From positions 62,001 to 126,000 of the forward strand of contig NZ_VCBC01000009.1 in assembly GCF_005843925.1 (NCBI RefSeq): DNA of 64,000 bases, in the 5' to 3' direction. Of the stretch, positions 63,604-64,000 are shown one piece after another. The notes beneath the pieces are model-generated. The model had not been told where the DNA came from. It saw only the letters and a list, made by a program, of their open reading frames with translations, and did no database searches. Each line of letters starts with the position of its first letter. Position 1 is the first letter of the stretch. Made by a program: the position numbers and the translations under genes. This DNA comes from Thalassotalea litorea. Its GTDB lineage: Bacteria > Pseudomonadota > Gammaproteobacteria > Enterobacterales > Alteromonadaceae.

Positions 63604-64000
63604 ATGGCCGATATAGATCAAAAGACAGTAGATAAGTTGGAGCACAATATCGCTCGCAACCCGGGCAATCGCTCTGCATATGAGCAACTTGTTCACTACT
63701 TTAATCAACATAAACAATGGCGAAGGGCAGTGGAGTGTTATCAGCGGTATTTAACGCTGCAACCGAAGGATCCCGAGGGACATTTTAATCTTGCTTACCA
63801 GCTAAAGCTTGCGCAGGATTATGAGCAAAGTATCGAACATTACCTACAGGCATATAGGCTAGGTATCAGCCAGCCGGAAGAAGTATTTCTGAACGTTGCC
63901 CTTATCTATAGTGACTTTTTGCGGGATAATGCCAGTGCTAGAAAATATCTGGAAAAATCGTTAAACCTGAACAGTGAATATGTGTCAGCATTATATAACC
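63604..64000 (+). CDS. Tetratricopeptide-repeat protein, truncated by the window end
   Basis: An open frame begins with ATG at 63604 (MADIDQKTVDKLEHNIARNP) and runs past the window end; 132 codons are visible. TPR-like units are seen: NRSAYEQLVHYFNQHKQWRR, AVECYQRYLTLQPKDPEGHF, NLAYQLKLAQDYEQSIEHYL and the next EVFLNVALIYSDFL. In related genomes TPR-sulfotransferase proteins often follow TonB receptors, so this may be one; the catalytic part, if any, lies beyond the window. Confidence 0.75.
   Translation, partial: MADIDQKTVDKLEHNIARNPGNRSAYEQLVHYFNQHKQWRRAVECYQRYLTLQPKDPEGHFNLAYQLKLAQDYEQSIEHYLQAYRLGISQPEEVFLNVALIYSDFLRDNASARKYLEKSLNLNSEYVSALYN

Overview
The window looks like chromosomal DNA of a marine gammaproteobacterium of the order Alteromonadales (Colwelliaceae, Thalassotalea or a close relative). 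This is inferred from the mix of large TonB-dependent receptors, a sap-psp-ycjXF-tyrR block ordered as in enterobacteria, phenylalanine/tyrosine catabolism genes, a DnaE2 mutasome, PEP-CTERM proteins and the ssrA/smpB/ratA/rnfH neighbourhood. It carries no phage or plasmid hallmarks. The only mobile-type gene is a REP-associated (Y1) transposase at the left end.

Region 1 (0-8.7 kb) is an SOS block. imuA-imuB-dnaE2 plus an unrecognised fourth gene read leftward. A SRAP (YedK/HMCES-type) abasic-site protein reads rightward. A perfect LexA box lies between them, so error-prone lesion bypass and abasic-site protection probably share one switch. Region 2 (8.7-18.7 kb) holds a DUF2189 membrane protein, an EF-hand protein, a transporter-like domain fused to a solute-binding domain, a Cache-GGDEF diguanylate cyclase with a tandem VDS tail, a secreted M14 peptidase and mmsA. 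Region 3 (19-31 kb) holds a TonB-dependent receptor, a striking hairpin array, a transporter-histidine kinase-receiver hybrid, a matrixin-type metalloprotease translationally coupled to an unknown secreted partner, and small envelope genes including an OprB porin.

Region 4 (31-39.8 kb) carries two exported hydrolases (amidohydrolase and M19-like), tmRNA with smpB, ratA-rnfH, and two tandem PEP-CTERM paralogues. Region 5 (39.8-50.5 kb) is sapABCDF read leftward behind pspF, and pspABC-ycjX-ycjF read rightward: peptide/polyamine transport and membrane-stress response. Region 6 (50.5-56.2 kb) is phhA-phhB, tyrR, fahA and maiA. A consensus TyrR box precedes tyrR and a good one precedes phhA, so the block looks like a TyrR-controlled phenylalanine/tyrosine degradation unit. 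HPPD, homogentisate dioxygenase and the aminotransferase are not in the window.

Region 7 (56.2-64 kb) has a DUF3014 protein, an acyltransferase, the 4.5S SRP RNA, a PriC-like protein, a TSUP permease, a second large TonB-dependent receptor and the start of a TPR protein cut by the window end. Unexplained non-coding structure is concentrated at 21.8-22.1 kb (serial hairpins with differing but self-complementary stems), 53.57-54.02 kb (four 115-bp tandem units) and 55.29-55.44 kb (21-bp units plus a palindrome). All assignments come from reading the sequence; no database search was run.
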